Assembly (NCBI GenBank): GCA_001792465.1
Contig: MGGO01000023.1
Location: 8,609-32,920, forward strand
Reading direction: 5' to 3'
DNA from: Candidatus Woesebacteria bacterium RIFCSPHIGHO2_01_FULL_44_10
Lineage (GTDB): Bacteria; Patescibacteriota; Microgenomatia; UBA8517
Length of the DNA: 24,312 bases
Part shown: positions 13,864-20,741 of the stretch, piece by piece
Layout: each line of letters begins with the position of its first letter
How positions within the stretch are numbered: the first letter of the stretch is position 1
Program-made: the position numbers and the translations under genes
The notes under the pieces: model-generated
Database searches by the model: none
The model's input: only the letters and a program-made list of their open reading frames with translations
Told to the model about the DNA's origin: nothing

Positions 13864-13935
13864 ATGTTCCCCTTGTGGCTATTTTTGTGTTGTTATAGGA
13901 CATTGTGCCCCCACTCCTCCCCTGTCCCGGGTGTA

Positions 13936-14706
13936 TCAACCAGCCCAACGCGTGACAATCAACATTGAAAGAAATACTAAAAGCCCTACCGTCAGGTAAT
14001 CTCGCACTGTTTGAGTAAAAAGTCTCCCCTCTAGACTGGCTTGCCCGAGACCCAAAAGAATATAAACTCCAATGGTTAAAAATAAAGATCCGACCACAAT
14101 CGTCACCGGCCAGAAGTATAGCATCAGTCCAATCTCCCCTATCAACAAACCACTAATTAAAGAATAAAACAATAATTTTTTTTCAATTTCTTTTGTCAAT
14201 CTGGTTGACCAGAAACCTTGTAAAAAAAGCGGAAAACTCGTCGTTACAATCGCCGGCGCAAAAATCCAAATTTGAGTTTTGAGCGAAAACAAAGCGTCAA
14301 AAAGCAGGAAAGCCGTAAAAAGAGTCAGAACAAATCCGACTCCTTTAGCTGCCCTGGAAAGGGCTATCGTTCGAATTGCAGAAACGGTATAAATATTTAA
14401 CGTCAACCCCAAGGCATAAATTCCCAGGCCATAAAGGGCAACAACCGGAATTCTGGCAAAAATTGTTGCCGGTAAAAGAAACCAAAAAATACCAACTCCG
14501 AGTGTAAAAAGGGCCGGTAAAACAAGTGTCAAAAGTGTCGCATCCAAGGCCAATCCTTCCGCAAGTGACCAATAAAAGAGAACAATTGTTAAAATCGTCA
14601 AACCGCCAATTGCCCAGAACCGTACCTCATTATCCAAGAAATTTATACCCACAAAGCCGGATGCCAAAAGGGCGGAAGTAATTAAAAATTTTTTTCTTTT
14701 ACTCAT
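13936..14706 (-). CDS. Polytopic membrane protein, unknown function
   Basis: A 256-residue, very hydrophobic protein with about eight transmembrane segments starting at residue 8, and short basic loops such as STRLTKEIEKK near the middle. No transporter, enzyme or channel motif is visible, and I cannot name the family. Its ATG overlaps the stop of yebC by four bases (ATGA at 14703-14706), so it is translated from the yebC transcript. It is the last gene before the long region without genes, and no clear intrinsic terminator follows its stop at 13936. Confidence 0.65.
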   Translation of the reverse strand: MSKRKKFLITSALLASGFVGINFLDNEVRFWAIGGLTILTIVLFYWSLAEGLALDATLLTLVLPALFTLGVGIFWFLLPATIFARIPVVALYGLGIYALGLTLNIYTVSAIRTIALSRAAKGVGFVLTLFTAFLLFDALFSLKTQIWIFAPAIVTTSFPLFLQGFWSTRLTKEIEKKLLFYSLISGLLIGEIGLMLYFWPVTIVVGSLFLTIGVYILLGLGQASLEGRLFTQTVRDYLTVGLLVFLSMLIVTRWAG

Positions 14707-15422
14707 GTATTAACATCGAGATTTTCAAAAACTTTTTGAACATCGTCCAACTCATCTAAGGCTTCTAGAAACTCTATTGCTTTGGCTCCCCTTTCCCCTT
14801 CCAGTTTATGAAAGGTCTTGGGTTTTTGAATAAGTTCTGCTGAGTTGACGTTAAAACCTGCTGCCTCAACTTTGTTTTTAACTTCAAAAAGCTCGCTTGA
14901 GGAAACATACGCGTCAATGCCGTCCTCACTTTCTTCCATGTCCTCTACTCCAAGATCAATTAAAGCCAGCATTTGTTCATCCAAATTCTCATTTCTTTTA
15001 ATTGATAAATAGCCCTTTGGCTCAAAATTGTAAGACACTGCCCCCGGGCCGGCCAACTGCCCTCCCCGCTTTTCAAAAATGCTTTTTATTTCCTGACCGG
15101 TTCTATTTCGGTTATCAGTCGCCGCTTCAACAATGACCCCAAAGCCCCCCGGACCAAAACCCTCATATGTTACTTCTTCAAAATTCTCTCCTTCGCTGCT
15201 TGCCTTGGTTATTACCCGATCTATATTAACCTTAGGCATATTAGCCGCCTTGGCCGCTTCCATGGCCACCCGAAGTTTGGGATTAGCATCTGGATCAGCT
15301 CCCCCACCCGTTTTGACAGCAATAGCAATGGCTTTAACCAACCGGCTAAAAAGCCTGCCACGGGCTGCATCTGTAACCGCCTTTTTATGCTTAATTGTGC
15401 TCCACTTGCTATGCCCACTCAT
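14703..15422 (-). CDS. yebC: YebC/TACO1 family protein
   Basis: A 239-residue protein matching the YebC/PmpR/TACO1 family over its whole length. It begins with the invariant SGHSKWSTIKHKKA, followed by LFSRLVKAIAIAVKTGG, then YEGFGPGGFGVIVEAATDNRNRT near residue 95, and the SYNFEPKGYL segment near 135. Members were called transcriptional regulators, and more recent work links the family to relief of ribosome stalling at proline-rich stretches, a job related to that of EF-P, which is also encoded in this window. The start is supported by TGGTAGAAT (15437-15429) six bases before the ATG and a TTGGAA -35 with an 18-base spacer. The next gene is coupled by a four-base overlap. Confidence 0.95.
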   Translation of the reverse strand: MSGHSKWSTIKHKKAVTDAARGRLFSRLVKAIAIAVKTGGGADPDANPKLRVAMEAAKAANMPKVNIDRVITKASSEGENFEEVTYEGFGPGGFGVIVEAATDNRNRTGQEIKSIFEKRGGQLAGPGAVSYNFEPKGYLSIKRNENLDEQMLALIDLGVEDMEESEDGIDAYVSSSELFEVKNKVEAAGFNVNSAELIQKPKTFHKLEGERGAKAIEFLEALDELDDVQKVFENLDVNT

Positions 15423-15428
15423 ACCTGT

Positions 15429-15466
15429 ATTCTACCATTGACACTCACCTACTTCCAAACTAAGAT
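15429..15466. promoter_or_regulatory. Overlapping divergent promoters of yebC and the coiled-coil gene
   Basis: Plus strand: perfect TTGACA at 15438-15443, 17-base spacer, TAAGAT at 15461-15466, six bases before ATG 15473. Minus strand: TTGGAA at 15458-15453, 18-base spacer, TAGAAT at 15434-15429 with TG upstream, six bases before ATG 15422. The two are superimposed. Confidence 0.65.
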
Positions 15467-15472
15467 CAGAAT

Positions 15473-15670
15473 ATGAACAAGAAAGATAAAGATGAAATGG
15501 TTGCCGTCGTGGCGGCTGGAATTGATAAAGTCGTCATACCTCAGCTTGAAAAAATTGACGACAAGATAGAAAAAACTCATGACAGATTAGAAACAATCGA
15601 AGTGGACGTCAGTGAGATAAAAGATACCGTTGAAAGAATTAGTAAGCTTGAAATTGCAGCCGCAAATTAA
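15473..15670 (+). CDS. Small coiled-coil protein
   Basis: A 65-residue acidic protein that is almost wholly amphipathic helix: VVIPQLEKIDDKIEKTHDRL and a second heptad stretch DVSEIKDTVERISKLE. It belongs to the general class of short coiled-coil proteins abundant in CPR genomes and resembles the C-terminal part of the protein at 10019-10294 in style, but no function can be assigned. The promoter is unusually good for this window (TTGACA, 17 bases, TAAGAT), with ATG at the expected transcription start, so the message should be leaderless and well expressed. Confidence 0.65.
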   Translation: MNKKDKDEMVAVVAAGIDKVVIPQLEKIDDKIEKTHDRLETIEVDVSEIKDTVERISKLEIAAAN

Positions 15671-15677
15671 CATCTCC

Positions 15678-15705
15678 TTGACACACTACTTTACACACCT
15701 ATACT
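15678..15705 (+). promoter_or_regulatory. Promoter of the TPR protein gene
   Basis: TTGACA at 15678-15683, 16-base spacer, TATACT at 15700-15705. The predicted start near 15712 leaves a leader of about 20 bases before ATG 15733 without an obvious Shine-Dalgarno, an exception to the leaderless pattern. Confidence 0.6.
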
Positions 15706-15732
15706 GACTAGTTAAAGCCCAAATTACTGCCC

Positions 15733-16374
15733 ATGAGTCACCACTTAGATAAACTGGCAATTGCCTCCGCCCTCTCGGCTGACTGGGAGGAAGCCGAAAA
15801 AATCAATAAATCAATCATCGCCGAGGACGAAACTGACATTAATGCCTTAAACCGCCTCGCCAAAGCCTGTGGTGAGCTTGGAAAAATTAAGGAGGCTATG
15901 GAGACTTCTAAAAAAGTTCTTGCCATTGATTCTGAAAACAAAATCGCGACTAAGGCCGTAGCCAAATGGAAAGCAGCGGCAAAGGTCCCCAAACTCCCCG
16001 CCTCGCCAGCCGGCAGGCAAAAGTCGGAAATGTTTTTGGAAGAACCGGGCAAAACAAAAATTGTCCACCTTATTAACCTGGGTGACCGCAAGTTAATCAC
16101 TTTGCTCGATGCCGGCGATCCGGTCCAGGTGGTGGTTACCGGCCGCCGGGTCACAGCCACAACATCCGACGACAGGTACATCGGCCGGCTTGCCGACGAC
16201 ATGGCAGCTCATCTTAAAAAGCTCATTGAGAACGAAAATCAGTATGAAGCTTTTATCAAATCTGCTTCCGAAAAAGAAGTTGGTGTTTTTTTAAGAGAGA
16301 TCAAACGCGGTCCGAAAGTCAAAGGAGTCATTTCCTTCCCTAAAACCGTTCCCCAAAGCTACGACCCAGAATAA
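15733..16374 (+). CDS. TPR-repeat protein with conserved C-terminal domain
   Basis: A 213-residue protein. Residues about 5-75 form two or more tetratricopeptide-like helical hairpins (DWEEAEKINKSIIAEDETDI, then LGKIKEAMETSKKVLAID), followed by a linker and a C-terminal domain of about 110 residues that opens with a strand-rich region (IVHLINLGDRKLITL, VQVVVTGRRVTAT). TPRs mediate protein contacts; the C-terminal domain is not one I can name. The linker includes LPASPAGRQ, encoded by GCCAGCCGGCAGGC, similar to short palindromic insertions seen in CPR coding regions. No signal peptide is seen. The 3' end overlaps the convergent LytR_C gene by 35 bases. Confidence 0.6.
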   Translation: MSHHLDKLAIASALSADWEEAEKINKSIIAEDETDINALNRLAKACGELGKIKEAMETSKKVLAIDSENKIATKAVAKWKAAAKVPKLPASPAGRQKSEMFLEEPGKTKIVHLINLGDRKLITLLDAGDPVQVVVTGRRVTATTSDDRYIGRLADDMAAHLKKLIENENQYEAFIKSASEKEVGVFLREIKRGPKVKGVISFPKTVPQSYDPE

Positions 16375-17200
16375 TTTTTACACTTTTCTCCTCCGGCTGT
16401 TTCTCTTTTTTACAGGAAAAAATCCTGGAAATTTTCTCCAGTGTAACTGATTCAGGTCCCACGACAACGCAGCCCTCAACATCCTCCTTACTCTCTGAAA
16501 TGACTGCCACCTTTGCTCCAAGAACTTCAATTATCTTACCCACCTGCCTGGCCACCCCCGCTACTCCTGTAGCGTCCTCAATAGTCACTAAAAAGCCCTC
16601 CTGGGAAATATTAGTCTCACCAAAAATGGCCAGAATTGAAGGTGGAGTTTTTCCAGTTAACTTATAGCCCACTTCCCCATCCACCAGCTTGGTCTGGACG
16701 AGTGCACCGGTTTGCCCTAAATTGATATTATTTTTACTCGCCGCCTTTACCGCCCTCGTAAAAAACTCCAGTCTCACTTTGTCCAAAACAGTTAAATTAG
16801 TCTTTCGCCCGTCGGTCCAGGCCTCAGTCGGAAAATTAAATGTCTTGGTGATCGTTTCAACCAGAAGCTGCCCCGAGAGCTTTTCCTGCTCACCTAATTT
16901 CCAAATGCTTTTTATTCTCCAGGTCCCCAACTGCCTTGCCGCCACCACTTCAGTATTTCCGGGAATTGTAATGGTGGTTATGGTTTCGGCAATCGGATTA
17001 ACTACCATCACATCCACGCTGCCGTCTTGGTTGACAACGGCAATACTTAAGTTTCGGTCTTTAGCGAAAAAAGGCTTCTGAAAAACAAACAGAAAATAGC
17101 CCAAAACAAAGAGCAAAAAACAAAGAGCAAAAAACAACCAAAGTCCTCTTCTTTTGGGGGATTTTTTGATTCTTCTTTTGGACAGGCGTGTTTTTGTCAT
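16340..17200 (-). CDS. Membrane-anchored protein with LytR C-terminal-type domain
   Basis: A 286-residue protein: a strongly basic cytoplasmic N-terminus (KRRIKKSPKRRG), one transmembrane helix (about 20-40), and an extracytoplasmic part. The first part (about 50-190) resembles an LCP-associated region (LSIAVVNQDGSVDVMVVNP, TITIPGNTEVVAA), and the C-terminus (about 205-270) has the LytR_C pattern VTIEDATGVAGVARQVGKI, then LGAKVAVI. The cell-wall ligase residues of a full LCP enzyme are not evident, so it may be an accessory. The ATG overlaps the antiporter stop by four bases. A 14-base tandem duplication lies in the transmembrane codons. Confidence 0.65.
   Translation of the reverse strand: MTKTRLSKRRIKKSPKRRGLWLFFALCFLLFVLGYFLFVFQKPFFAKDRNLSIAVVNQDGSVDVMVVNPIAETITTITIPGNTEVVAARQLGTWRIKSIWKLGEQEKLSGQLLVETITKTFNFPTEAWTDGRKTNLTVLDKVRLEFFTRAVKAASKNNINLGQTGALVQTKLVDGEVGYKLTGKTPPSILAIFGETNISQEGFLVTIEDATGVAGVARQVGKIIEVLGAKVAVISESKEDVEGCVVVGPESVTLEKISRIFSCKKEKQPEEKSVKIILGRSFGERF
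17107..17137. repeat. 14-base tandem duplication inside a coding region
   Basis: CAAAGAGCAAAAAA occurs twice in direct succession (17107-17120, 17121-17134), followed by CAA. It encodes part of the transmembrane helix of the LytR_C-type protein. As 14 is not a multiple of three, loss or gain of a copy would shift the frame. Confidence 0.7.
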
Positions 17201-18885
17201 TTTCCGATTAGTCTCATAAAATGGCTTTTACCTATTTTGTCAATCTTATCTCCCATACCGTAGGTTTTTAAAATATGCCTCATATACTCCCCGGCAATCA
17301 TCTCGGGAACGACAACCAGGTCTGCTCCTTTTTCATAAAGCCTGATGGCCTCTTTTCTGGTTGCTGCCGCCATGATCACTTTGATACTCGCCTTTTTGGA
17401 CTTAATGAGTTCCAAAAGTTTCAGATTGTCTTGACCGTTTGAAATAGTGGAAATAACAAGCCTCGCCCATCTTAATTTGGCAATGTCCATAATCTCTGGT
17501 TCATTTACGTCTCCAAACAAAACCGGGGTCTTGTTGGCAGTCAGAGTTTCAAACACTTTAGGGTTAAAATCAATTACTAAAACCGGTGCCCGGCGCATTA
17601 AAAACGGTAAAAGGGCCCTGCCGGTGCGGTCGCACCCAACCATGATAATGTGATCCCGCATCTCGCGCTCAACCGTCAGTGCGGCCTCACGAGTGTTGCT
17701 TCTCTCAAAAATTGAAAGCAGGTGACTGACCAATTTGTAAATTTTTTCTGCCCCGCCAACCATATAGGTCGAAAGGGTCATCGTGATCACACCCACTAAA
17801 ATCACCAAAGCCACGACTGACTCGTCAACGTGTTCCAGTGTTGCTCCCATCGCCACCAAAATCAGGGAAAACTCGCTAATTTGAGCCACGGTCAGTCCCG
17901 TCAAAAAACCGGTCCGTTTCTTGTATCCCAGTCCCCCCATCATGGCTAAGACAATCAAGGGCTTGGCGACCAACACAAAAAGAGAAAGTCCCAAGGCAGG
18001 CAAGAAAATTGACCCCACTGGTCCAACGACGAGCTTTGTCCCCAGAGCCATGAAGAAAATGGTTAAGAAAAAGTCCCGCAAACCCCGGGTTTTGGCGGCA
18101 ATGGTCAGGTGTTCAGGTAGGTTAGAAAGGGCCAGGCCAGCCAGAAAGCCACCCACCTCCAATGTAAAACCCAGAGGCCCCGCAACCAAGCTAGCCAAAC
18201 CCAGAGCCCAAGCAATACTTGCGATAAAAAGAAGCTCATCGGAAAGGGCAATAAATTTCTCAAAAATCATGGGTAAGATTTTTTTGGACAAAAACCAAAC
18301 CGAAAGCAAAAGCGCCCCGCCTTTAAAAACAATGGCAAAGTAGTCAACGACACCAAAGTCTCCCCGACTCATTCCCGAAAGAAACATTAATATCAAAATT
18401 GCTACTAAATCCTGAACTAAAAGAAAGCCGATGACAATTTTGCCATAAAGCCCATCCAAAGCATTCTTAGCTCCCAAGAGCTTAACTCCAATAATCGTTG
18501 AGGAGAAAGTCAGGGCAAGAGCGATGTAAACGCTTGGCAAGATTCCAAACCCTAAAATCCTGGCTAAAAATAAACCCATAGCTGAAGTAAAAATAATTTG
18601 CCCTACTCCGGTGAGAAGAGCTACCTTCCCGATTGACTTTAGGTCAGTAAGTTTCATCTCCAACCCGACAAGAAATAAAAGAAGAGTAACCCCTATCTGC
18701 CCCAAACCACTGGCCACCTCAACATTTCGCACCATACCAAAAACAGAAAGAATAAGACCGGCAAATAGGTAACCTACAAGAAGCGGTTGTTTTAGCGCGC
18801 GGGCCACAATGCCAAATCCGGCAGCAACTACTAAAAGAAGCGCAATCTGTGAAAACTCCACAATTAAGTGTAAATTAAAGCTCAA
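17197..18885 (-). CDS. Kef-type cation:proton antiporter with RCK domain
   Basis: A 562-residue CPA2-family protein. About twelve transmembrane segments fill residues 8-385, with hallmark sequences QPLLVGYLFAGLILS, GVTLLLFLVGLEMKL and FSSTIIGVKLL and the conserved LVQDLVAIL (ion-binding Asp). Residues about 405-530 are an RCK/TrkA-N domain beginning DHIIMVGCDRTGRALL, with GCDRTG in place of the usual GxGxxG dinucleotide loop, followed by VLVIDFNP and VLFGDVNEPE. It would exchange K+ or Na+ for protons. The start is TTG at 18885, 11 bases inside the end of the toxin gene; no better start gives a complete first helix. Confidence 0.9.
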   Translation of the reverse strand: MSFNLHLIVEFSQIALLLVVAAGFGIVARALKQPLLVGYLFAGLILSVFGMVRNVEVASGLGQIGVTLLLFLVGLEMKLTDLKSIGKVALLTGVGQIIFTSAMGLFLARILGFGILPSVYIALALTFSSTIIGVKLLGAKNALDGLYGKIVIGFLLVQDLVAILILMFLSGMSRGDFGVVDYFAIVFKGGALLLSVWFLSKKILPMIFEKFIALSDELLFIASIAWALGLASLVAGPLGFTLEVGGFLAGLALSNLPEHLTIAAKTRGLRDFFLTIFFMALGTKLVVGPVGSIFLPALGLSLFVLVAKPLIVLAMMGGLGYKKRTGFLTGLTVAQISEFSLILVAMGATLEHVDESVVALVILVGVITMTLSTYMVGGAEKIYKLVSHLLSIFERSNTREAALTVEREMRDHIIMVGCDRTGRALLPFLMRRAPVLVIDFNPKVFETLTANKTPVLFGDVNEPEIMDIAKLRWARLVISTISNGQDNLKLLELIKSKKASIKVIMAAATRKEAIRLYEKGADLVVVPEMIAGEYMRHILKTYGMGDKIDKIGKSHFMRLIGK

Positions 18886-19261
18886 GCTTATTCCAGTCTT
18901 GGAGTTTCAGTTCCCCAATCATTTTGAAATGTTTAGTATCGGAGGTTATTAAAGTAAACCTATTTTTTGTCGCCGTTGCTGCCACCAGAGCATCTAAAAT
19001 CAAAAGACCGTACGCCAAACTGTAATTTTCCAAATATTCCAAAGCTAAAGCAGATACTTCAGCCGTTATGGGCAATATTTTAAAATGTCCGATCATTTCT
19101 TGAATATCTCTTAACTCTTTTTTGCTCCTTGCCCCTTGGATTGTCTCCCCTGCCGTGACCGTGGAGACTACAACTTCGTTCTGTTTGTTTAAATAATCAA
19201 CAATTCCTTCCCTTTTTCGCTGGAAGTCGACAATGACAGTGGTATCAAAAAGTAGCTTCAC
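18875..19261 (-). CDS. vapC: VapC-like PIN domain toxin
   Basis: A 128-residue PIN-domain protein with the four acidic residues of the metal site: D6 in LLFDTTVIVD, E39 in TAGETIQGA, D90 in ILDALVAATA and D108 in LITSDTKHF. Members are Mg-dependent RNases that cut tRNA or rRNA when released from their antitoxin. The antitoxin gene lies five bases upstream. The 3' end overlaps the antiporter start, so toxin and antiporter may be cotranscribed. VapC-type PIN proteins are widespread; the target RNA cannot be predicted. Confidence 0.88.
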   Translation of the reverse strand: MKLLFDTTVIVDFQRKREGIVDYLNKQNEVVVSTVTAGETIQGARSKKELRDIQEMIGHFKILPITAEVSALALEYLENYSLAYGLLILDALVAATATKNRFTLITSDTKHFKMIGELKLQDWNKLEL

Positions 19262-19266
19262 TTTTT

Positions 19267-19539
19267 TTAATTGTGGATGCGAAGAGATTGCCTCCGTCTA
19301 AGATCAGCCACCCACTTGGCCGTATCTTTGATATCCTTTCTGTCCTGCCACATACCATAGGCGGCAAGTTTTGAAAAGTCCACTTTCTTCTGACTTTTTT
19401 TTCTTTGAATCCTAACAGGACCAATCATCGCTTTCTCTCTTCCAAATTTTGACACAACAAAACTATCACCACCGATGGCAACCTTTTCCAAGACATCAGC
19501 CAAATTTTCCCTTAACTCCCCTGCTGAAATTATTCGCAT
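19267..19539 (-). CDS. Phd/YefM-type antitoxin
   Basis: A 90-residue protein with the N-terminal Phd/YefM fold: RIISAGELRENLADVLEKV then a GDSFVVSKFGREKAMIGPV strand pair (residues 2-45), followed by a basic, flexible C-terminal tail (residues 48-90) of the kind that wraps the toxin. It binds DNA as a dimer and neutralises the PIN protein encoded five bases downstream. The promoter is the best in the window: TTGACA, 17 bases, TAAATT, then six bases to the ATG, so the message is leaderless. Tandem repeats across the -10 are candidate operators for autoregulation. Confidence 0.85.
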   Translation of the reverse strand: MRIISAGELRENLADVLEKVAIGGDSFVVSKFGREKAMIGPVRIQRKKSQKKVDFSKLAAYGMWQDRKDIKDTAKWVADLRRRQSLRIHN

Positions 19540-19542
19540 ATT

Positions 19543-19574
19543 TACAATTTAGTACAAATTTAGAACTTTGTCAA
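19543..19574 (-). promoter_or_regulatory. Toxin-antitoxin promoter with tandem repeats
   Basis: Minus strand TTGACA (19574-19569), 17-base spacer, TAAATT (19551-19546), ATG at 19539. On the plus strand TACAATTTAG (19543-19552) and TACAAATTTAG (19553-19563) are tandem copies covering the -10 and part of the spacer, and ACAAA/TTTGT (19554-19558, 19567-19571) is an inverted pair. Both fit an antitoxin operator. Confidence 0.65.
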
Positions 19575-19631
19575 CATGAAGCACACAAGTACATTCCCCG
19601 TGTGTTTAGAACTGACTACAGTTTTAACCCC

Positions 19632-20060
19632 CTAAAAGAATCTGACCTGGGTGTTTATTTCCACCACCTTTTCTTTAATCAGAATTCTATCGGGCATCTC
19701 ATCGGTCTTCATAGATAAGGCTAAACCTATAAACTTGAGTCCACTCACAAAATCCTGAAAGTTAACTTGGGTCTCAATGTCACCAACCCCCAGCATCATC
19801 TCTTCCGCTGTTTCCAACACGAGACCGCCAAGGGGAGCCCAATAACCATGTTCTGCGAATTCTATAGCGTTTTGGATCTTTTGAACATAAGCGTCATCAT
19901 CACCAAATTTTTCAGTGTCTAGTTTGTAACCCTTTGCCCAGTCCAAGGCGTCACCTCTAGCCACGTCTGGTTCGATATTACTAGTATCAACAAGGTATCT
20001 GTCAAGGTCGATACCCCCGGTGGCGATCTCTTCACCTACACCTTCTTTTTTTATCTTCAC
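19632..20060 (-). CDS. Acidic protein of unknown function
   Basis: A 142-residue acidic protein with no signal peptide or membrane segment. The first half is polar (GGIDLDRYLVDTSNIEPD, later DTEKFGDDDAYVQKIQNAIE), the second half has hydrophobic stretches (GLVLETAEEMMLG, FVSGLKFIGLALSM). I recognise no domain. The start is GTG at 20060, supported by the strong Shine-Dalgarno AGGAGGTG (20075-20068); the sequence GTGAAGATA is duplicated across the site and start. It has its own promoter, TTGACT/18/TATCTT with TG upstream. It lies 87 bases downstream of another unrecognised gene on the same strand, with which it may form a unit. Confidence 0.55.
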   Translation of the reverse strand: MKIKKEGVGEEIATGGIDLDRYLVDTSNIEPDVARGDALDWAKGYKLDTEKFGDDDAYVQKIQNAIEFAEHGYWAPLGGLVLETAEEMMLGVGDIETQVNFQDFVSGLKFIGLALSMKTDEMPDRILIKEKVVEINTQVRFF

Positions 20061-20067
20061 CTATCTT

Positions 20068-20116
20068 CACCTCCTCTTCTGGCCGAAAGATACCACGCGG
20101 GAGAAAAGAAAGTCAA
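20068..20116 (-). promoter_or_regulatory. Promoter and Shine-Dalgarno for the gene at 20060
   Basis: Minus strand TTGACT (20116-20111), 18-base spacer, TATCTT (20092-20087) preceded by TGG, predicted start near 20080, then AGGAGGTG (20075-20068) seven bases before GTG 20060. The Shine-Dalgarno and following GAAGA match those at 11432-11445. Confidence 0.6.
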
Positions 20117-20147
20117 GATTTTTGGAGTTTGTTCCAATAATGTGTAC

Positions 20148-20726
20148 TTACACTCCGGGAGTGTTAGAAGCTAAAATACCCGGAAGTTCACGGTCAACAA
20201 CTTCTTCAATGAGTTGCCTAATATCCTTAGATCTCAGAGGCCTTAGATCTCCCAACACTCTTCTTGTTTTAGCTTTATCTTCGTCAGCCCATTGATTATA
20301 ACGTTCTTTTTCACCAACATTTACCTCCCGCCTGGCATAATATTTCCACGTTCTATTCCTTTCCGCATGATGAAGCCCTACAATCCTCCTTTTGGTTTCT
20401 TCATCCCACTCACAATCTACCAACTTATCTCCTAAGTAAACCGTGCTTATCTCCGTAGCCGCCAAAAGAGCACTAAGTTCTGGTGTATCGCTAATAGTCT
20501 CGAGAGCTTCCTCCCCTACCCCTTCAGCATAAATCGCTACGTCATGACTGAGCCTGTTTCCATTGGCATCGGTGGCAACCCGAGAAATTCTCACTGGTAA
20601 ACTGCAGTCAACCAAAACTTGGGCCAAAATATATGTCGAGTTAAGGGCACTTCTTCTTGTATTGGACCAAAAATCTTCAGATCGACCTCTTACTTCTTTT
20701 CCCCTTTTAATCCCCTCTGCGGTCAT
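20148..20726 (-). CDS. Protein of unknown function
   Basis: A 192-residue soluble, charged protein. Visible landmarks are VRISRVATDANGNRLSHDV (residues about 45-63), a middle acidic helix ETISDTPELSALLAATE, then LVDCEWDEETKRRIVGLHHAER and a basic, tryptophan- and tyrosine-rich stretch NRTWKYYARREV. Paired histidines in GLHHAE could be a metal or catalytic site, but I can match no family. TGATATCCT on the minus strand (20742-20734 region) lies nine bases before the ATG, so the leader would be only a few bases. A perfect 13-base inverted repeat CACTCCGGGAGTG (20151-20163) covers its last codons; no T-run follows. Confidence 0.55.
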   Translation of the reverse strand: MTAEGIKRGKEVRGRSEDFWSNTRRSALNSTYILAQVLVDCSLPVRISRVATDANGNRLSHDVAIYAEGVGEEALETISDTPELSALLAATEISTVYLGDKLVDCEWDEETKRRIVGLHHAERNRTWKYYARREVNVGEKERYNQWADEDKAKTRRVLGDLRPLRSKDIRQLIEEVVDRELPGILASNTPGV

Positions 20727-20741
20727 TGTGGCGGTAGGATA

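Larger units (their letters stand above)
13141..13935. other. 795-base region without a convincing gene
   Basis: Neither strand holds a frame with start codon and recognisable product. The left part (to about 13380) is A/T-rich and repeat-like; 13380-13476 is a G-rich structured segment; 13480-13560 is very A-rich; 13560-13935 is of normal composition with several short hairpins (CCCAGC/GCTGGG at 13768-13782, CTGG/CCAG at 13577-13589) and repeats, including CTATACAT at 13618 and 13647, each followed five bases later by GCTCT. It lies between the recombinase promoter and the end of a membrane protein gene. Separate entries describe its parts. Confidence 0.6.

Noticed and set aside
13141..13935. 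RNase P RNA, tmRNA or SRP RNA in the long gene-free region
   Set aside because: None of the conserved segments (RNase P GAGGAAA and ACAGAA cores, tmRNA tRNA-like ends, SRP GGAAG/GCAGC loop) is present on either strand.
15738..16202. 154-codon minus-strand frame opposite the TPR gene
   Set aside because: It is Ser/Ala-rich antisense of clear coding sequence and has no promoter at its start.
17921..18343. 140-codon plus-strand frame opposite the antiporter
   Set aside because: The translation is a Lys/Arg/Pro-rich shadow of hydrophobic minus-strand codons, with no start signal.
20151..20163. CACTCCGGGAGTG palindrome as an intrinsic terminator
   Set aside because: It is followed by no T-run on either strand and lies in the final codons of a gene.
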